This document shows positions 11,511-22,435 of a stretch of DNA of 64,000 nt, one piece after another. Numbering within the stretch: the stretch's first letter is position 1; each line of letters opens with the position of its first letter. Location of the stretch: assembly GCA_030522415.1 (NCBI GenBank), contig CM060113.1:10150565-10214564 (forward strand), given 5' to 3'. The DNA is from Channallabes apus. Its lineage: Eukaryota; Chordata; Actinopteri; Siluriformes; Clariidae. The notes beneath the pieces were generated by a model. It saw only the letters and a list, made by a program, of their open reading frames with translations, did not search any database and was not told the origin of the DNA. Position numbers and translations under genes: made by a program.

Positions 11511-13846
11511 GACAATAGACAAGCATGTTTTTTCATAGCTATGCTTCAAAATGCGGCAGAAAGCGAAAGAGTGGAGGTTAGAAAAAAGTGGAGTGATATG
11601 TTCAGCAAATATATACTGAATCAGTCAGGTACTACAGTATATACCTTTAACCATTCTGTATATTATGTTATCTGCATATACTGTAGCGAAGGTCAATATT
11701 AAACATTTGTAAACAATTTACAATAATTTGTAAATTATTTCAAGAAGTTTAGGCCCTGTCTGGCCATTTCCTCCTGTCCATTCTCTTATGCTTTTTAGCT
11801 TTTAGCTATTGGTACTGTGTGATTCCCTGCAGTATAACCTTAAGCAGAGCTACTGTATATATTTCCATATATACAGTACAGTAGCAGTTACTGTAGTTCT
11901 GACAGAGCAATGCAATTGGATGAGAGCCATTTCACCAGTACTAATAATAGAAATTACAGTCCAACAACGCTAAGGCATATGAATCACTCTGTTTCATACA
12001 GTAGGTGTCTTAACAATTGTTAATTACCTTAACTGCTGGTCACCAGCCTGTGTAAAGGTAGGTCGGTACAGTTGGCAGTTCTGGGGAGAGGTTTAGCAGC
12101 TGCCTGGCAGAAGCTACATTTAAGACCGAAAGCACCTTCAGCAAGAAACACATCTGATAAAGTAATGTCATCTTCAACAACACTTTATCTCCTTAGTAAT
12201 TGCCTCTGAGCCATCTGTGTAGTTTCGTTCAAAGCGAACGCAATCTACAAAGCTGACTAGGTTGGTTGCCAGCTCAACACTAGCCAATCATGGAAGGATA
12301 TGTGCTGGTGGAGCAAAGTGAATGGTTAAATTATAATTAATTATAATTTATAATTATAATTAATGATGATTGTAGAACTGTTGTATAAAAGCAATATAAA
12401 ATGCAGTCACTGACATAAACGCACATGCTGATATTATATAACATAATAATATATTCAGGACAACAGCACTCCCTCTCATGTGATATTGCTTAAATATATT
12501 GCAAATGCTCCTGAGGTTGATTTAACTAAATCACACACTTTAAACACTTTACTATGTATATAAAATGGCTTATTAGATGCTAATGTAAGATAATTTCCAA
12601 ATGTTTATACATAACTATTATATCTAAAACAACGTGTTTCAGTACCACTTAAAAAAAAATTAGCACATCAATGCTTGCTTTTCATAATGCTATTAGTGCT
12701 TCACAAATGTAGCTGTCTGCAGTGAAGACGTGTCATATCGAAAAAACATCATTTTCAATTTTTCAGGTAATTGGTCTTTATACATTTAATTATTCAGTAA
12801 CAACCCCCCCCCCCCTATTTTTTTTACCTGTCAGTCTTTCTTAATAAGACAAAATGTTCCTTTCCTTTCCCACTTAAAGCAGGCGATCATCTCTCTAATG
12901 AATGAGCATGTCGAAAGATGAAAAACATAAAGAATCTTCAAAATCAGGCTAATCCTTTCTTTTGAATACCTTCTATTCATTTTCTGCCTAGAATGAGCAA
13001 ACAATAAAACATTAAATATACAAGCACATCTCTGAGTAGAATATGCAACCAATTAATTAAACATTAACTAACAATGCTTTTGACCACAGACCTTTGAGGT
13101 CTAATATCTCATGTGCTATAGTGAGAAGAATAGCTTTTATTTTTTTTCCGGTTGATCAGATTGACATTAGCCAATTATGAGCACTGCTAGCTCATTTTTA
13201 TATTGCTTGTTTGTACTGTCCTCCAAGTGAACGATCTTGTGTAATGGATTTTAAAAAGGCAGCGTTTTAAATGTAGTTTTATTAAGTGGATTTGTGCCAT
13301 ATTAATGTAATAATGGAGGACGAAGAAAACTGGAAAAACTAGAGTTCTTTTGGTGCATATGCTTAACTTAATGTGTATCCTTATGTGCTCTAATACTATA
13401 ACTATAATGAACACTATTCACTACAATATCAATCCCACTTCCTGCTGCACAGCACACATATGAAAACTACACATCATTATCTATCAATTAAACTGAACAT
13501 TGTAAAGCCACTATAAACCGTCCTTCTAGGACATGTACAGAAGCATAGGAGCAACAGAAAATATCAAACATACCAAAAGAAAATTAAGATACTAACTAGA
13601 CTGTTTTCCTCAGCCTGTATTAATGCACTTGCCCAGAGAACCAGCTGATTTGGATGAAGTAAGAATATGTTGATATCTTTGGGATTATGACTGTAGTTAG
13701 GCAGGGAAAATCTAGTCTGCACATGGGTATTGGATGTGACCAATTAGTTGACCGTGCTCTTTAATCAAGTATGATTACAATTCTTGCAAATTATTGTTTT
13801 ACAGTCAATGCTATGATTTAATACTTACTTGCTTATTTAAATTGAC
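11511..13846. other. AT-rich non-coding stretch
   Basis: No gene. An AT-only palindromic patch at about 12334-12363 and a run of C at about 12805-12815 are the only structures seen. Confidence 0.45.
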
Positions 13847-14310
13847 CAGAGGTGGAAGGTAACTGAGTGCATGCACTTAATTACTGTATTAAATTACATA
13901 TTTCACATATTAGTACATTACTTGAGTAATTTTACTACAGGATACCTTTACTCCAGTACATCATGCAACACATATCTTTACTCCTACTTGATTATTTTTC
14001 TGCATGGCAATATGTTACATAAGCTCAGTGGTGTGTAGTACTTGAAACAAGCCATCTGCTAACTATTATGCATAATTGTGTGAATTTCCTCGAGACACAC
14101 CTAATAACACAACAGGTGTTTAAAGTTAGAATCAGAGCTGGGTATAGACAGTGAGGAAAACAGCACATTCACAATTGGGAAGCAGAGAGAGAGACAAGAC
14201 AGAAAGGTTGGCATGTAAATGGAGGACCTTTATTTTAACATGAATAAAATTTGCCCAAGGCAATCTCTACTTCTACTCTAGTACAGGATTCATGTACTTT
14301 GCAACCTGTG
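13847..14310. mobile_element. Diverged hAT-like non-autonomous element
   Basis: It starts CAGAGGTGGAAGGTAAC and ends so that the reverse complement reads CACAGGTTGCAAAGTAC. The interior is rich in TACTTGAGTAA and TTTACTCC motifs, like the proven hAT copy at 56483. The 8-base flanks do not match, so the insertion is probably old. Confidence 0.6.
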
Positions 14311-14329
14311 GTACTGACTGATATACAGG

Positions 14330-14612
14330 TAATACTCTCTCACGCTCACTATCCTCTATAGCACTATTGCTGAATGGGCACAAGAATACACATACAGTAC
14401 AGGTAAACACACTCACACACTATGGATAATTTGGAAATGGGAATCAGTCTAAACTGCATGTCTTTGGACTATAGAGGGAAACTGGAGTACTTGGAGGAAA
14501 CTCATAAAGCACAAGGAGAACATGTAAGCTCCATGCAGACAGATCCAAATGCGGGACTTAAATCATCAACCCTTGACGTCCAAGGCCACAGTGCTAACCG
14601 CTATGCCTACTT
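14330..14612 (-). repeat. SINE-A, decayed copy
   Basis: CACACTATGGATAATTTGG, CATGTCTTTGGACTATAGAG and CCACAGTGCTAACCGC match the reversed SINE-A body and head. Confidence 0.72.
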
Positions 14613-15470
14613 TAATAATGCATAAAATATTAATAATAAAAAAATAATAATCAAAATGCAGATTTACATGTGTGGCGCCTAGACACTAGTTGTTATGTTC
14701 ATCGTTTTAATTAATTCAAAACTTCTCTAGTTGAAGGGAAATAATAATTTATTTATTAGAACCTGCATAAGGTAATCATCACTGCATCATTTTAAGTTAT
14801 GTTTTAATGAATCCTGCATAGTTCATTACGACACATTGTCCTTGTGTTCACTGTCTACTTAAAGCAATTAGCATTAGCACTCTCACTGAAATAGGTGTCA
14901 TAGCACTTCTTATTAGCAATTTCTTTACTTATGGAGGTAATTTACATTTGCTAGACATTTTAGCAAGACATTATACATTATACAATATGATTTACAGCAC
15001 AATAATGAATGCTGCTAATGGCCTTGCTCTAAACTGTATCTTCCTCTGCACCATATTGAATGGAATGGACATATGAGAGAACTACCGAAGACAATTTAGT
15101 CTGTGATTAGTTTTTTTGGGATTCATTGATCGTCTTCCGGAAGGTTAATATCCAATTATTTTTCACTCTATAATTCTGAAGATCTACACAGAAATAGAAA
15201 AGCAGCAGGTTTATCTGAAAGAAAATAATAATAAGCGTGTTAAAAATGAAAAGCAAAAGGTGAAGTGTGTTAATCAAACATAACAAAATTCAAGGGAAAA
15301 GAAAAACATGTACACTCGCTCTTTCAATGGGGTATTGTGACTGTACTCAGAATTAACCAATTACATTTAAGCTATCATTAAAAAGTAATTAACTTACACA
15401 TGCCTTCAGTTGTTTCTGTAGGATTTTTGACATCATGGTTTTACAGTATACGACTGCTGAAGCCATGGAA
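14613..15470. other. AT-rich non-coding stretch
   Basis: Nothing recognised. Confidence 0.45.
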
Positions 15471-16022
15471 CTACGTGTTGGCTTCTGCCTTTTTCAACCG
15501 AGCTAATGACGCTGAAGATGTTGAGGACCTTTTAGATGCTGCTGTTGCCACGCTTCCGTGCTTAGTAATAGAAAGTGCCTTAGCCTCCGCCATTGATACG
15601 CTGTCATCTGGCGAGACTCCATCATCGAATGTTTGAAGCATTTTAGAGCAGTTCTTAGTTTCCGCAATCCAGCGCTCCACCTTTGCCATGAGTTCTGTGC
15701 AGCATTGCAGTTTGGGTTCAAACCAGGTGTCCTGATCATGTTTAAGTTCATCTTCATGTAGGCACAATAGCACATCAGTGTTGCTTTTAACAAATTCTCT
15801 TAGCCGCTGTTTGTATTTCGAGCTGTACTTAGTTTCAACAGTAACTAGGTTACATGCATTGTTCATAAGGATCTCTAATTCGTTGGACGTTGCAATCAGT
15901 TGATCCAACTTGCCTTTTCTTGTGTCTAGCATTTCGTTAAGCTTCTCGTCCAAATCCGTGTCGGTGAGCGCCCTCACGCACTCAGATTCGGCAGTGGCAG
16001 CGTTGTCGTCGTTATCTGACAT
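15471..16022 (-). CDS. Gag-like N-terminal ORF of a retroelement, or derived from one
   Basis: 183 codons from an ATG at 16022 (an in-frame TTG lies further upstream). The product is acidic at the start (MSDNDDNAAT). Heptad-like leucines around DEKLNEMLDTRKGKLDQL follow, then a Cys/Trp-containing middle (DTWFEPKLQCC). The Ser-rich basic C-terminus reads KRSSTSSASLARLKKAEA. That order resembles, from memory, the N-terminal part of fish BEL/Pao-type Gag proteins, which continue into a long charged coiled coil. Here a TAG ends the frame just where the coil would begin. No LTR, protease or reverse transcriptase is nearby. It could be a truncated retroelement piece, a fragment kept by the host, or an orphan ORF. 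The frame's length stands out against the AT-rich surroundings. Confidence 0.45.
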   Translation of the reverse strand: MSDNDDNAATAESECVRALTDTDLDEKLNEMLDTRKGKLDQLIATSNELEILMNNACNLVTVETKYSSKYKQRLREFVKSNTDVLLCLHEDELKHDQDTWFEPKLQCCTELMAKVERWIAETKNCSKMLQTFDDGVSPDDSVSMAEAKALSITKHGSVATAASKRSSTSSASLARLKKAEANT

Positions 16023-16101
16023 GGTGAAGTTTAAAGCAGGCAAGTTCTCTTTCGGTTTCGATTTCCACAGTCACTTATCTTCGCTTGAAAGACGGAGAAA
16101 A

Positions 16102-16172
16102 GCTTTTTTGACCGTAAGCAAAAAGATACTACAATATGTTTGCTGTATCTTTTAGCTTACGGTCAAAAAAGC
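16102..16172. repeat. Hairpin with 28-bp arms
   Basis: 16102-16129 and 16145-16172 are inverted complements with one mismatch, separated by 15 bases. The arm contains TTTTTTGACCGTAAGC. It lies 80 bases upstream of the 15471-16022 ORF, in that ORF's 5' direction. Confidence 0.8.
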
Positions 16173-16800
16173 GCGTGGTCTCCACAGCTTCCGTATCTAA
16201 AACTGACTCTTTACCATGCAATAGTCATTTAACTACAGTACGTATAATGATGGAATGACATCACAGACATCTGGCTATACAGTTGTCATAAATGGATGCT
16301 TAACTAATAAACTAACTAATAGCTTGGTACTTAGGGCACAACCAACAAGATACAATAAAATGAAATAAAATAAATAGAATAAAATAAACACAACAACAAT
16401 TTCATAAAAGTACAATATGGCTCTTACACTACGAAATAGCTTACAAAGCATGCCTGGCATCTCACTTTTAAAAGGTAATAATAAAAAAGGGGTACAATAT
16501 GTTTTTTTGTTTTTTTTTAAATATAGGAAGTACAATGGATCCCATGAAGGGCATCATTTATAAGTGAAGAAAATGAGGCACTGCAGTGACATTACCAAGA
16601 ACATGATGTCCTTTCATAACGGAGATGAAAACGTACCATGTAGGCTGCCAAGAGACCTACAAGAAAAGACTTGCAGGAATAACTGGTAAGTACTGGTCAC
16701 TCCCTGACAGCAATCTCTAGTGGGGAACACTGGGAAATTCTATTTATTTATTGAAGCCTATTGAATAAATCCCACTTGCTGTTTGAAGGAGCTTTCTTCC
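16173..16800. other. AT-rich non-coding stretch
   Basis: No gene or repeat recognised. Confidence 0.45.
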
Positions 16801-17119
16801 TTGTTACTCCCCTTCACTTTTCAAAGTTTGTTAGGCTGCGGCCTGATACTACAGTTGTTTAAATTATTTTTTTCTCTTATTATTAATCTATACTCAGTAC
16901 CCCAAATTAACAAAGTGAATACTTTATGAAACAAATTTTTACAAATGTTTAAAAATTTCTTTAAATAATAACTGAAATATCACATGTACTTAAGTATTCT
17001 AATCCTTTGCTACAAAGCTTGAAATTTGGTTCAGATTTCTCCCATTTCTCTTGATCATTGCTGATATGTTTCTACACCTTGATTGGATTCGAGCAGTAAT
17101 AAATTAAATTGATTAGACA

Positions 17120-17133
17120 TGATTTGGAAAGGG
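17120..17133 (+). repeat. Target-site duplication of SINE-A, left copy
   Basis: ATGATTTGGAAAGG, identical to 17461-17474 on the other side of the SINE. Confidence 0.9.
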
Positions 17134-17460
17134 CGGCACGGTGGTGTAGTGGTTAGCACTGTCGCCTTGCACCTCCGATCCCGGGCCAGACTCGATTCCC
17201 GTGTCTGTGTGCATGGAGTTTGGATGTTCTCCCTGTGCTTGGTGGGCTTCCTCCTTTTCAGTCCAAAGACATGTAGGTTAGGTTGATTTTCATTCCCAAA
17301 TTGCCCGTAGTCTGTGAATGAGTGTGTGAGTGAGTGTATGTGTGTGTGTGACCTGCGATGGATTGGCACCCTGTACAGGGTGTACCCAGCCTCCTGGGAT
17401 AGGCTCCAGGCCCCTGTGACCCTGAATACAGGATAAAGCAGTATAGAAGGTGAGTGAGTG
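17134..17460 (+). repeat. SINE-A, full-length copy with 14-bp target duplication
   Basis: It begins GGCGGCACGGTGGTGTAGTG (A-box region), has a B-box-like GACTCGATTCCC at about 17188, and a body with GTCCAAAGACATGTAGG. It ends GGATAAAGCAGTATAGAAGG and a GTGAGTGAGTG tail. The identical 14-bp duplication at both sides shows LINE-type insertion. This copy defines SINE-A for the rest of the window. From memory it resembles the HE1-like tRNA-derived SINEs abundant in otophysan fish. Confidence 0.9.
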
Positions 17461-17474
17461 ATGATTTGGAAAGG
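17461..17474 (+). repeat. Target-site duplication of SINE-A, right copy
   Basis: Identical to 17120-17133; the interrupted Tc1 sequence resumes here. Confidence 0.9.
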
Positions 17475-17537
17475 CACACACTACTTTCTATAGAAGGCCT
17501 CACAGCCGACACTGCATACTGTACCAGAACAAAAATC

Positions 17538-18058
17538 ATGAGGTCAAAGGAACCGCCTGCAGAGCTCAGAAACAGAATTAGTGCAAGGCACAGTTCTGTG
17601 GTAGATTACAAAAAATATCTGCTGCACTGAAGGTTCCTAAGAGCATAGTAGCCTCCATAATCCTGGGTAGAAGGGCCACAGTCAGAAATGTGACCCAATG
17701 GTTAATAACCCAATGATTACTCTGACTGGGCTCCAGAGATTCTGTGTTGAGAAAGGGCAAACTTCCAGAAGGACAAACATGACTCCAGCTCTCCACGATC
17801 TGTGTTTTATGGTGGAGTAGCTAGACTGAAGCCTCTAGTTAGTGCAAACTAATAAAAGTCTGCAAAAAAAAGTTCCTGAAGGACTCTTAGGAATAAGATT
17901 CTCTAGTCTGATGAAACCAAGATTGAACTGTTTGCCTTCAGTTCTAAATGTAGTGTCTGGAAAAAAAACAGGAACCACTAATCACCTTCCCAATACCATC
18001 CCAACAGTGAAGCATCTTGGTAGCAGCATCATGCTGTGAGGTTGTTTTTCTGCAGCAG
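17538..18058 (+). pseudogene. Tc1-family transposase relic, N-terminal and central part
   Basis: Several frames are needed to follow it. It opens near ATGAGGTCAAAGGAACCGCC and runs through an SSVVDYKK-like segment. Further on are TCTAGTCTGATGAAACCAAG, which encodes a WSDET-like motif with the first catalytic Asp, and GTGAAGCATCTTGGTAGCAG followed by ATCATGCTGTGAGG, the GGSIMLWG-like segment. Stops and frameshifts are frequent. The sequence breaks off at the SINE-B insertion near 18078. Confidence 0.7.
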
Positions 18059-18077
18059 GGAGACTGGTAAGGGGTAA

Positions 18078-18226
18078 GGGCCAGGGGTAGCTCAGTGGTT
18101 AAGGCATTGGACTACGGTTCGGAAGATCCCAGGTTCAAACCCCACAACCACCAATTTGCCACTGTTGGGCCCTTGAGCAAGGCCCTTAACCCTCAACTGC
18201 TCAGATGTGTAATGAGATAAAAATGT
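18078..18226 (+). repeat. SINE-B, 3' truncated
   Basis: TAGCTCAGTGGTTAAGGC (A box) and GGTTCAAACCCC (B box) form a tRNA-like head. GGGCCCTTGAGCAAGGCCC and CTCAACTGCTCAGATG follow. It matches 34862-35053 but stops at AAAATGTA, where the next element begins. Confidence 0.88.
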
Positions 18227-18795
18227 AGTCATTTTATTGGTCGATGTCTGACCAATGAACAACGCCAGCCAATGAAGTGGGACGTTTTGTGCACCATGAC
18301 GTCACAGACTACGCAGAGCAGCCCGCGCCGTTTCGGTGGTGTAGTTCATTGGTGAGGCATCGACCAATAAAATGACTTCATTCCCACCCCAGCCCCGCCC
18401 CCGACTCTGCTCTCTCAAGTTCGCGTTTACAAGTACACAAGTGAGTTTTGCTACAGGAATATCGCAAAATGAGTAGCAAAAGTTAGAGCGCTGGGATTTG
18501 AGGTTGTACTGCCAGATCTGAGAGGTTCTGAGTGCCGACTTGTGGTTGTACAGCGAAACTGAATTAAAGCGCAAAGATAAATGTGTAGTACACAATTGTG
18601 CCTGTCATTTTGTTTATGTGAATGACAATTTACACATTTGTCACTATTAATCTGCAACTTCGAATTCAAAACACAGGTGTACACATCAGAGCTGTGAGTA
18701 TAAATTTCAACTTACAAATACAACTATTAATTTTACAAGTTCTCACATTCAAATTTGCAAGCTCTCGGGTTTTGCTACTGTTTTACCTTCATATA
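18227..18795. mobile_element. Unclassified insertion with 34-bp inverted repeat
   Basis: 18227-18261 and 18344-18377 are inverted complements with two or three mismatches (AGTCATTTTATTGGTCGATG in the first arm), enclosing a GC-rich loop with TGACGTCA. The following 400 bases, ending near AAGCTCTCGGGTTTTGCTAC, match no Tc1 or SINE sequence. They interrupt the Tc1 element together with SINE-B. I recall similar sequence in fish repeats but cannot name the family. The right boundary is approximate. Confidence 0.55.
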
Positions 18796-18799
18796 AAAT

Positions 18800-18990
18800 T
18801 GCCCAGGCAGAGTTTTGACTTGAACTCTGTTAAAAATCTTTGGAGAGATCTGAAAATGGCTGTATACTGACAGTCTTCCTCCAACTTGACTGAGCTTAAG
18901 AGGAATTACTAAAAAGAATTGTAGAAAATCCCCCAATACACTTGTGCAAAGCTTGTCGTGTCATACCTAAAAAGACTCAATGCTGTAATT
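18800..18990 (+). pseudogene. Tc1-family transposase relic, C-terminal part
   Basis: A frame near 18810-18868 reads DLNSVKNLWRDLKMAV, a decayed DLNPIEhLWxDLK motif. The catalytic Glu has become Lys. Further sequence to about 18990 follows the usual C-terminal region and then the long 3' end of the family. Confidence 0.75.
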
Positions 18991-19249
18991 GCTGCCTAAA
19001 GTGCTGCAACAAAGTACTGAGTAAAGGGTCTGAATACTCAAGTACATGTGATATATCATCTTTTTAATAATCTTACAGACATTTGAAAAAAAAATCTTTA
19101 CACTTTGTTATTATGGAGTACTAAGTGAAAAAATAAATAAAATTAAATAAACAAATGTAGTATCAGGCTGCACCTCAACAAAATTGCAAAAAGTGAAGAG
19201 GTTCTGAATACGTATTGAATACACTATATTCAGTTCAATAAAATTTTAG

Positions 19250-19690
19250 TTAGTTATACAGCGCTTTTAACAATGATCTCAAAATTATGGAAATGTGAGT
19301 GAAATGTGTATAAATCATAATGATCAGATCGTCCCTGATGAGCCATGGGTGACGGTGGCAAGGAAAAACTTCCTGAGATGTCATGAGGAAAAAACCATGA
19401 GAGGAACCAGACTCAACAGGGAACCCATCCTCATATGGGTGATATCAGGACTAGCAGGACTTGTTTTGCAAATATACTGTGTGTTATCGGCACCAGGATA
19501 AATCAGACAGGTGCAGAGGGCAGAGGGAGTCTGGAACACTGGGAGCTCATAAGCAGAATGTGTAGCTCCCAAACCATCACAAAGCAGAATCCAGCTGGAG
19601 GGGGTCCTTCTCTGAATGCCTCAGTATCCTCGCAGGGTTAGCCTCAGTCTACTGGAGCTGGAACAATCACCAGATGCCTCAGGATAGGTA
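19250..19690 (-). repeat. L2-type LINE 3' end, minus strand
   Basis: The reverse complement matches the 3' UTR of the LINE at 43477-45548. It has the tail near GCGCTGTATAACT, the GGTTCCTCTCATGGTTTTTT segment (19385-19410) and the sequence equivalent to GATCCATCCTGGTGCC. There is no reverse transcriptase sequence, so it is a strongly 5'-truncated insertion. Confidence 0.75.
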
Positions 19691-20055
19691 GAAAAGGGTA
19701 AGAACAGATGGAGAAGATTAAGCATAAGATTAAGCTGCCATTCATGATATTAGCAGCACTAGATAATATTTTAATGTTTTAAATAGATTAATTTTGGACG
19801 GAATATTCAGAATTGTTCTTACAAACATTTTACTGTTCTCCTGACTGGCTGTCTCCCCTGGTTCTACCCTGCTGCTGCTGTTTTTTTGTTTTTTTTCCTT
19901 TCTTCTTTTGGTTTTATTTTTTTATGTTGATCTTTATGGGTGACATGTGTATTTATTGGCCTTTTTAATTTTACCATTTGCCATTAAATATAAAGTCTGT
20001 GTAGACAGGACCCAGCAAGTTATATAAAAAATATATATATTTTTGAAGATGATAC
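19691..20055. other. AT-rich non-coding stretch
   Basis: Nothing recognised. Confidence 0.4.
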
Positions 20056-20059
20056 ATAA

Positions 20060-20450
20060 AAACATTATACACAGGACAATGAGACCTCAGTCGACTTCAA
20101 AGTAGCCTTGGTACCTTGGGACCTCACACAATTCTTCAAGTGCCTCTTTCTTACTGCTTAAAACACTCTGCAAAATCCTTTTGTTAGAATCAGCTGCCTT
20201 TGTTGAATCACTAGTCTAAAATCTCTTCCTTTTCAAGATCCCTTTTTAGTTTTGGGAAAAGCCAGAAGTTGCAGGGTGCCAAATCTGGATTGTAGGGCTG
20301 CTGAGTCACCTGGGTGATTGGATGCACTCATTGCATTGTCCCCACAAGCATCATCAAATTGAATCATTCAAATAGTTTCTATGGAGGTATGTTTAAGCTT
20401 AACGGAAAATTTGATGCAGAACCGTTGCTCTACTTACTCTGTCATTTTAA
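20060..20450 (-). pseudogene. Mariner-type transposase relic, internally deleted
   Basis: Read on the minus strand. An ATG near 20447 begins a segment resembling mariner N-termini (VEQRFCIKFSVKLK). It jumps directly to a GDNAxSA-like piece (second catalytic Asp region), then QQPYNPDLAPCNFWLFPKLK with the third acidic position, and ends QGYFEVD before a stop near 20090. Most of the catalytic core is missing and several stops and shifts are present. The PDLAPC and YFE-D signatures point to mariner rather than Tc1. Confidence 0.75.
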
Positions 20451-21059
20451 ATGGGATGGCTACACAGTACACATGCTCACTCAACAGTGTCTAGTGCCCC
20501 ACTGACTAGTACAGTGAAGTCATCATTATTCACACAAGTGCATTCCAGGCCACTCTCCTTGGCTGCCAGGTTATATCTATGTCACGCAAAACGTTCTCGT
20601 TACATAAGAAATGGCGGGAAACTTGCCGGGCAGACCAAATATGCTGATATTGATCTTAGTGTGTAGTGTAGAGCCTTTTTCATTTGGAGGCAAATCACAC
20701 GATTCCTTCATGATTCGCTGTGGTTGTACACTGGGATGTACTAGTGGTTTAACTCATTTCATTTTTAGTGTGGGTGATGGTGGTTGTACTAGCGTGTGTG
20801 TGTGTGTATAAGATAGCATTTGTAGATAGTAGCATAGCATGTCACCTCTTTATTAGCCTCAGTCCACTTGTGTCTAAAATAAATTTCCATTGTATGAATA
20901 TTAAATTTTTCAGATTTCTTACTTATAGTTCTATTGGAAGTATCTGTATTATGAGCAGTTTTGTGATATTACACTTCAACATTTTACGATATGTTAATGT
21001 CCACTTTGTGCACTCTAAACTACAGTGGGGAATTGTGGATAAAATGTAATATGATGGTG
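20451..21059. other. Non-coding stretch
   Basis: No gene recognised. Confidence 0.4.
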
Positions 21060-21310
21060 GGCGGGGAATATTTCTATCAGAGTCGCGCAGCGCTGCCCAG
21101 TGGGTCGTGCAGGTTTGTGATTCGAGCAGCGCTGCTCAAGTTGGTCCGTGCTGCGCGACTCAAACTGGTCCGTGCTGCGCGATCCATCGGGCAGCGCAAC
21201 TAAACCAGATCACCTCTGCGCTATCCAGATTGTCGCGCTGTGCTGTCCACTGGGCCGCGCAGATATTTGGTCCACCCAGAGCGGCTCAATCGGCTGCCAC
21301 GTTTTCGTCC
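21060..21310. repeat. GC-rich repeat block with a 24-bp tandem pair
   Basis: 21135-21158 and 21159-21182 are adjacent 24-bp units differing at two bases (each ends GGTCCGTGCTGCGCGA). The surrounding sequence repeats GCTGCGCG and GCAGCGC motifs in both orientations. The GC content is far above that of the neighbours. Confidence 0.75.
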
Positions 21311-21589
21311 AACTTTTGATGTGTTTGGCTTCCCCTAAGTGAGCGATCGGAAAAGAGAGAGAGAGTGCAAACATAAATTATCTTCAATGCGCAAAAACGA
21401 TTTTCACCGCACAAAACCGAGTTTGAGAGCACACGCGCGAGAGAGAGATGCAGCGTGCAAAAATGAGTCTAAAAGCGTGCGTGCACGAGAGAGTAGTGTA
21501 CTAAATATAAGTACATATGAATAAGTACATTTACGTACATTTAACTGATAATATACTGAGCCTACCGTATATTAAAAAATGTATTCTTA

Positions 21590-22376
21590 TATATTCAGCA
21601 AAAAAAGAAACGTCCTCTGACTTTCAACTGTTTTTACTTTCAGTAAACTTAATGTGTAAATATTTGTATGAACACTAAAAGAGTCAACACCATAAGACAT
21701 AAACTAACAATGTGTCCCTGAATGAAGGGAGGCTCACAATCAGTCAGTACCAGTCAGTATCTGGTGGCCACCAGCTGCTTGAAGTACTGCAGTGCATCTC
21801 CTCCTCATGGACTGGACCAGATTTGTCAGTTCTTGCTGTGAGATGGAGGGATTGTGTGTTCCTGGTGTGACTCGGGCAGTTGTTGTGGCCATCCTGTACC
21901 TGTCACGCAGGTGTGATATTCGGATGTACCCATCCTGTGCAGGTGTTGTTACACGTGGTCTTCTACTGCGAGGATGATCAGCTGTCCTTCCTGTCTCCCT
22001 GTAGCGCTGTCTTAGGCGTCTCACAGTGCGGACATGGCGATTTATTGCCCTAGCCACATCAGCAGTCCTCATGCCTCCCTGCAGCATGCCTAATGCACGT
22101 TCACGCAGATGAGCAGCGACCCTGGGACAAGTCTCTTTAGTGTCCTGCGTTTTTAGAACTGTGACCTTAAATGCCTACTTTCTGTAAGCTGTTAAGGTCT
22201 TAACGACCATTCCACAGGTGCATGTTAATTAATTGATTATGGTTAATTGAACAGCCATGGAAAACATTGTTTAAACCCTTTACAATGAAAATCTGTAAAG
22301 TTATTTGGATTTTTACAACATTATTGTTGAAATACACAGTCCTGAAAAAGGGGCGTTTCTTTTTTTGCTGAGTGTA
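21590..22376 (-). mobile_element. Internally deleted Tc1/mariner-like transposon
   Basis: The termini are inverted repeats: left TATATTCAGCAAAAAAAGAA and right, reversed, TACACTCAGCAAAAAAAGAA, both followed by ACG. TA flanks both ends. The 787-bp element retains only the two ends of a transposase gene, joined at an internal deletion. Confidence 0.85.
21740..22087 (-). pseudogene. Transposase remnant: HTH fused to C-terminus by deletion
   Basis: 115 codons. Residues 1-45 form a helix-turn-helix with MRTADVARAI and RTVRRLRQRYRETG. A Pro/Arg-rich linker (HPRSRRPRVTT) and part of a second DNA-binding region (RDRYRMATTTAR) follow, as in Tc1-like paired domains. After about residue 75 the frame jumps to a C-terminal segment, LTNLVQSMRRRC, ending at AAGGHQ and a short tail. 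The whole DDE catalytic core is missing. The open frame across the junction may be chance. A protein with only the DNA-binding part could bind the terminal repeats, but expression is unknown. Confidence 0.8.
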
Positions 22377-22434
22377 TATATACTTTCTGTACAGTACATT
22401 TGTACAATGATTATTTCGAGCATATTTAAATACA

Positions 22435-22435
<1 letters not shown>

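Larger units (their letters stand above)
16805..19215 (+). mobile_element. Dead Tc1-family element carrying nested insertions
   Basis: The left end around 16830-16857 (GTTAGGCTGCGGCCTGATAC) and the right end around 19160-19185 (GTATCAGGCTGCACCTCAAC) are inverted repeats. Inside are Tc1 flanking sequences and two transposase blocks on the plus strand (17538-18058 and 18800-18990). They are interrupted by a SINE at 17134-17460 and by a foreign block at 18078-18795. The order of events is Tc1 first, then the other insertions. Confidence 0.75.
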
